Assembly: GCF_021531895.1 (NCBI RefSeq)
Contig: NZ_JAFBIX010000004.1
Span: 51,532-115,531, forward strand
Reading direction: 5' to 3'
DNA from: Faecalicatena contorta
Lineage (GTDB): Bacteria; Bacillota; Clostridia; Lachnospirales; Lachnospiraceae
DNA: 64,000 bases
Of the stretch, positions 62,439 through 64,000 are shown piece after piece. Position 1 is the stretch's first letter. Each line of letters begins with the position of its first letter. The notes under the pieces are model-generated. The model saw only the letters and a list, made by a program, of their open reading frames with translations, ran no database searches and was not told the DNA's origin. The position numbers were made by a program, and so were the translations under genes.

Positions 62439-64000
62439 ATGTACTTAAAAAAAACACCAAACACCCACGGACGCATTAGACTTTCTATCGTTGATAATTA
62501 CTATGATAAAGTCAAGAAATGTTCTAGACAGAAGACGATTGAATCGATTGGTTTTCTCGACGAACTCCAAAAAATCTATGAGGATCCGATTGCCCATTTT
62601 CAGAAAAGAGTCGATCAATTAAATGAGGAGAAAAGAGCAAAACAAGCTCCTATCAACTTCACTTTCTATGATTCTGACCGCTTGTGCGTCGGTGACAGCT
62701 TACGAAAAAACTTTGGTTACGCTGCTCTTAGTAAGATTTATCATGAACTTGAAATTGATAAGTTCCTCATTCACCGTCAACGCTATACCAAGGAAAAATA
62801 CGATGCCAACACGATCATGAAGATGCTGGTTTATTCCAGAATCCTTGCTCCTGCTTCAAAAAAAGCTTCTTTTGACAACCGTGAATGGTTCTTCGAAAAA
62901 AGTAATTACTCCCTTGATGACGTTTACAGATGCTTGGATTTCTTTCACAAACACAAGGAAAGCCTTCAAGTGTGGATGAACGACAGAATCAAGAAAAACT
63001 ATGGAAGAGATACCAGCCTTATCTACTATGATGTGACGAATTATTACTTTGAAACAGATAACCAGACTGACTTCCTTCGTAAAGGAGTATGCAAGGAGCA
63101 TCGTCCAAATCCAATCGTACAGATGGGACTTTTCATGGATAACAATGCACTCCCGATTACTTACGAACTTTTTCCAGGAAACACGAACGACTGTCTCACT
63201 TATCGTCCGAACTTTGGACGAATCAAAAAGCAGTTCGACCTTGGACGTGTCATCACAGTTGCCGATAAAGCCATGACAACAGGTGATAACATCTGGTATA
63301 CCATCAACACACCAACCAAAGATGGTTATGTGTTCAGTATGTCCATCCGCGGAGCCACTCAGGAATTAAAGGACTTTGTATTAGATGAATCCGATTATAT
63401 ATGGCTCGGGAACGAATACAAGAGAAAATCCAGATACTACCCACGTACCATTAAAGTCACTGGTGTTAGTGGCAAAAAATTAGAAAAACAAGTAGATGAA
63501 AAACAGGTCGTATTCTGGAGTGAAAAATATGCAAAAAAAGCAAAAGCCGAACGTGAAGCGGCACTTGCAAAAGCCAGAGATCTTGCAGCACATCCCGGAA
63601 ACTATACTCGTGCTACTTCTTATGGCGCAGCTAAGTATGTGAAAAAAGTAGAATACGACAATAAAACTGGCGAAATCCTTACAGCCTCCTCTATCCTGGA
63701 TATCGATGAAGACAGAATTCTTGAAGAAGAAGCGCTGGACGGTTACTATGTACTGGTAACAAGTGAAATGGAAGAATCTGATGACAAGATCATCGATATG
63801 TATCGCGGACTTTGGAAAATCGAAGACTCTTTTAAACTTACAAAAAGCGAACTGGAAGCGAGACCAGTATACGTATGGACGAAAGAACATATCGAAGCCC
63901 ACTTCTTAACCTGCTTTGTTGCACTTACGCTCATGAGAATCCTGGAAATGAAACTCGAAAACAAGTACAGTTCAGGACGAATCATCGAATCACTTTCAAA
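62439..64000 (+). CDS. IS1634-family transposase, partial (runs off window)
   Basis: The reading frame is open for 520 codons from the ATG at 62439 to the window end. The catalytic D is in LIYYDVTNYYFE, a second D in ITVADKAMTTGDNIW, and the E region is YRGLWKIEDSFKLTKSELEA, as in IS1634/IS4-type DDE enzymes. ATCGAAGGAGC precedes the start. Base use is richer in C at third positions than in neighbouring genes (TAC, AAC, ATC codons common), suggesting a recent arrival. The right end lies outside the window. Confidence 0.9.
   Translation, partial: MYLKKTPNTHGRIRLSIVDNYYDKVKKCSRQKTIESIGFLDELQKIYEDPIAHFQKRVDQLNEEKRAKQAPINFTFYDSDRLCVGDSLRKNFGYAALSKIYHELEIDKFLIHRQRYTKEKYDANTIMKMLVYSRILAPASKKASFDNREWFFEKSNYSLDDVYRCLDFFHKHKESLQVWMNDRIKKNYGRDTSLIYYDVTNYYFETDNQTDFLRKGVCKEHRPNPIVQMGLFMDNNALPITYELFPGNTNDCLTYRPNFGRIKKQFDLGRVITVADKAMTTGDNIWYTINTPTKDGYVFSMSIRGATQELKDFVLDESDYIWLGNEYKRKSRYYPRTIKVTGVSGKKLEKQVDEKQVVFWSEKYAKKAKAEREAALAKARDLAAHPGNYTRATSYGAAKYVKKVEYDNKTGEILTASSILDIDEDRILEEEALDGYYVLVTSEMEESDDKIIDMYRGLWKIEDSFKLTKSELEARPVYVWTKEHIEAHFLTCFVALTLMRILEMKLENKYSSGRIIESLS

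Larger units (their letters stand above)
62290..64000 (+). mobile_element. Insertion sequence, IS1634-like, left part
   Basis: The element comprises the transposase gene, its palindromic promoter region and an upstream protective hairpin. The left terminal inverted repeat cannot be fixed without the right end; the boundary is probably between 62240 and 62320. Confidence 0.6.

Overview
The window looks like a chromosome segment of a low-GC, spore-forming, anaerobic Firmicute, most likely family Lachnospiraceae (Dorea/Mediterraneibacter/Coprococcus-like). That placement is inferred from the gene set: SpoIVA, pyruvate formate-lyase with its activase, PyrB+PyrI, a TGS-domain nucleoside kinase, a DUF512 radical SAM protein beside der, and a NifU-like/GGGtGRT pair. 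Ribosome binding sites are strong (AGGAGG-like) and several sigma-A promoters are readable. I saw no rRNA, tRNA or CRISPR array. One structural RNA gene, RNase P RNA, is present.

Layout. 1-7.6 kb: end of a PPK2-family kinase, dgt, dnaG, rpoD, trmK, a Nif3-like protein and a nucleoside kinase, all on +. 7.6-16.6 kb: aroC (-), an L,D-transpeptidase, tgt, yajC, pflB-pflA and an M23 endopeptidase. 16.7-23.6 kb: an amino-acid block, leuB-ilvD-ilvB-serC-serA. 23.6-24.4 kb: a 780-bp non-coding inverted pair of structured palindromic repeats between the convergent serA and prs genes. 24.4-30.9 kb: prs, DUF512 radical SAM, der, plsY, gpsA and a LysR regulator. 31.2-37.4 kb: spoIVA, a DUF2935 protein and a 1236-residue multicopper oxidase. 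37.4-41.5 kb: iron alcohol dehydrogenase, lrgAB-like genes, a Mog/MoaB protein, a metallo-hydrolase and rnhA. 41.5-49.4 kb: rnpB, pyrI-pyrB, a small membrane protein, pheA, a DUF815 ATPase, a MATE transporter and rqcH. 49.7-56.1 kb: yicC-gmk-rpoZ-rimO-pgsA-cinA and a GNAT/membrane/DUF4163-type fusion. 56.3-58.2 kb: the NifU-like/GGGtGRT pair. 58.3-59.3 kb: a decayed integrase and another gene remnant. 59.4-62.2 kb: an ATP-grasp enzyme and two esterases. From 62.3 kb: the left part of an IS1634-like insertion sequence that runs off the window.

Most genes are ordinary housekeeping genes. The unusual material is mostly between genes. Four kinds of palindromic repeat often sit against stop codons: the large branched pair at 23.6-24.4 kb, a small GGGACGTAGTA hairpin family (17.9 and 56.1 kb), a related perfect palindrome at 15.4 kb, and a 68-bp tandem repeat in the predicted leader of rqcH. 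The two large elements at 23.6-24.4 kb keep the same branched fold while their stem sequences differ by paired changes. This makes them the best candidate here for an undescribed structured RNA or DNA element. Among proteins, the spoIVA-DUF2935-multicopper oxidase cluster (copper sites complete but in permuted order), the NifU-like/GGGtGRT pair and the ATP-grasp/double-esterase operon are the best candidates for under-described systems.
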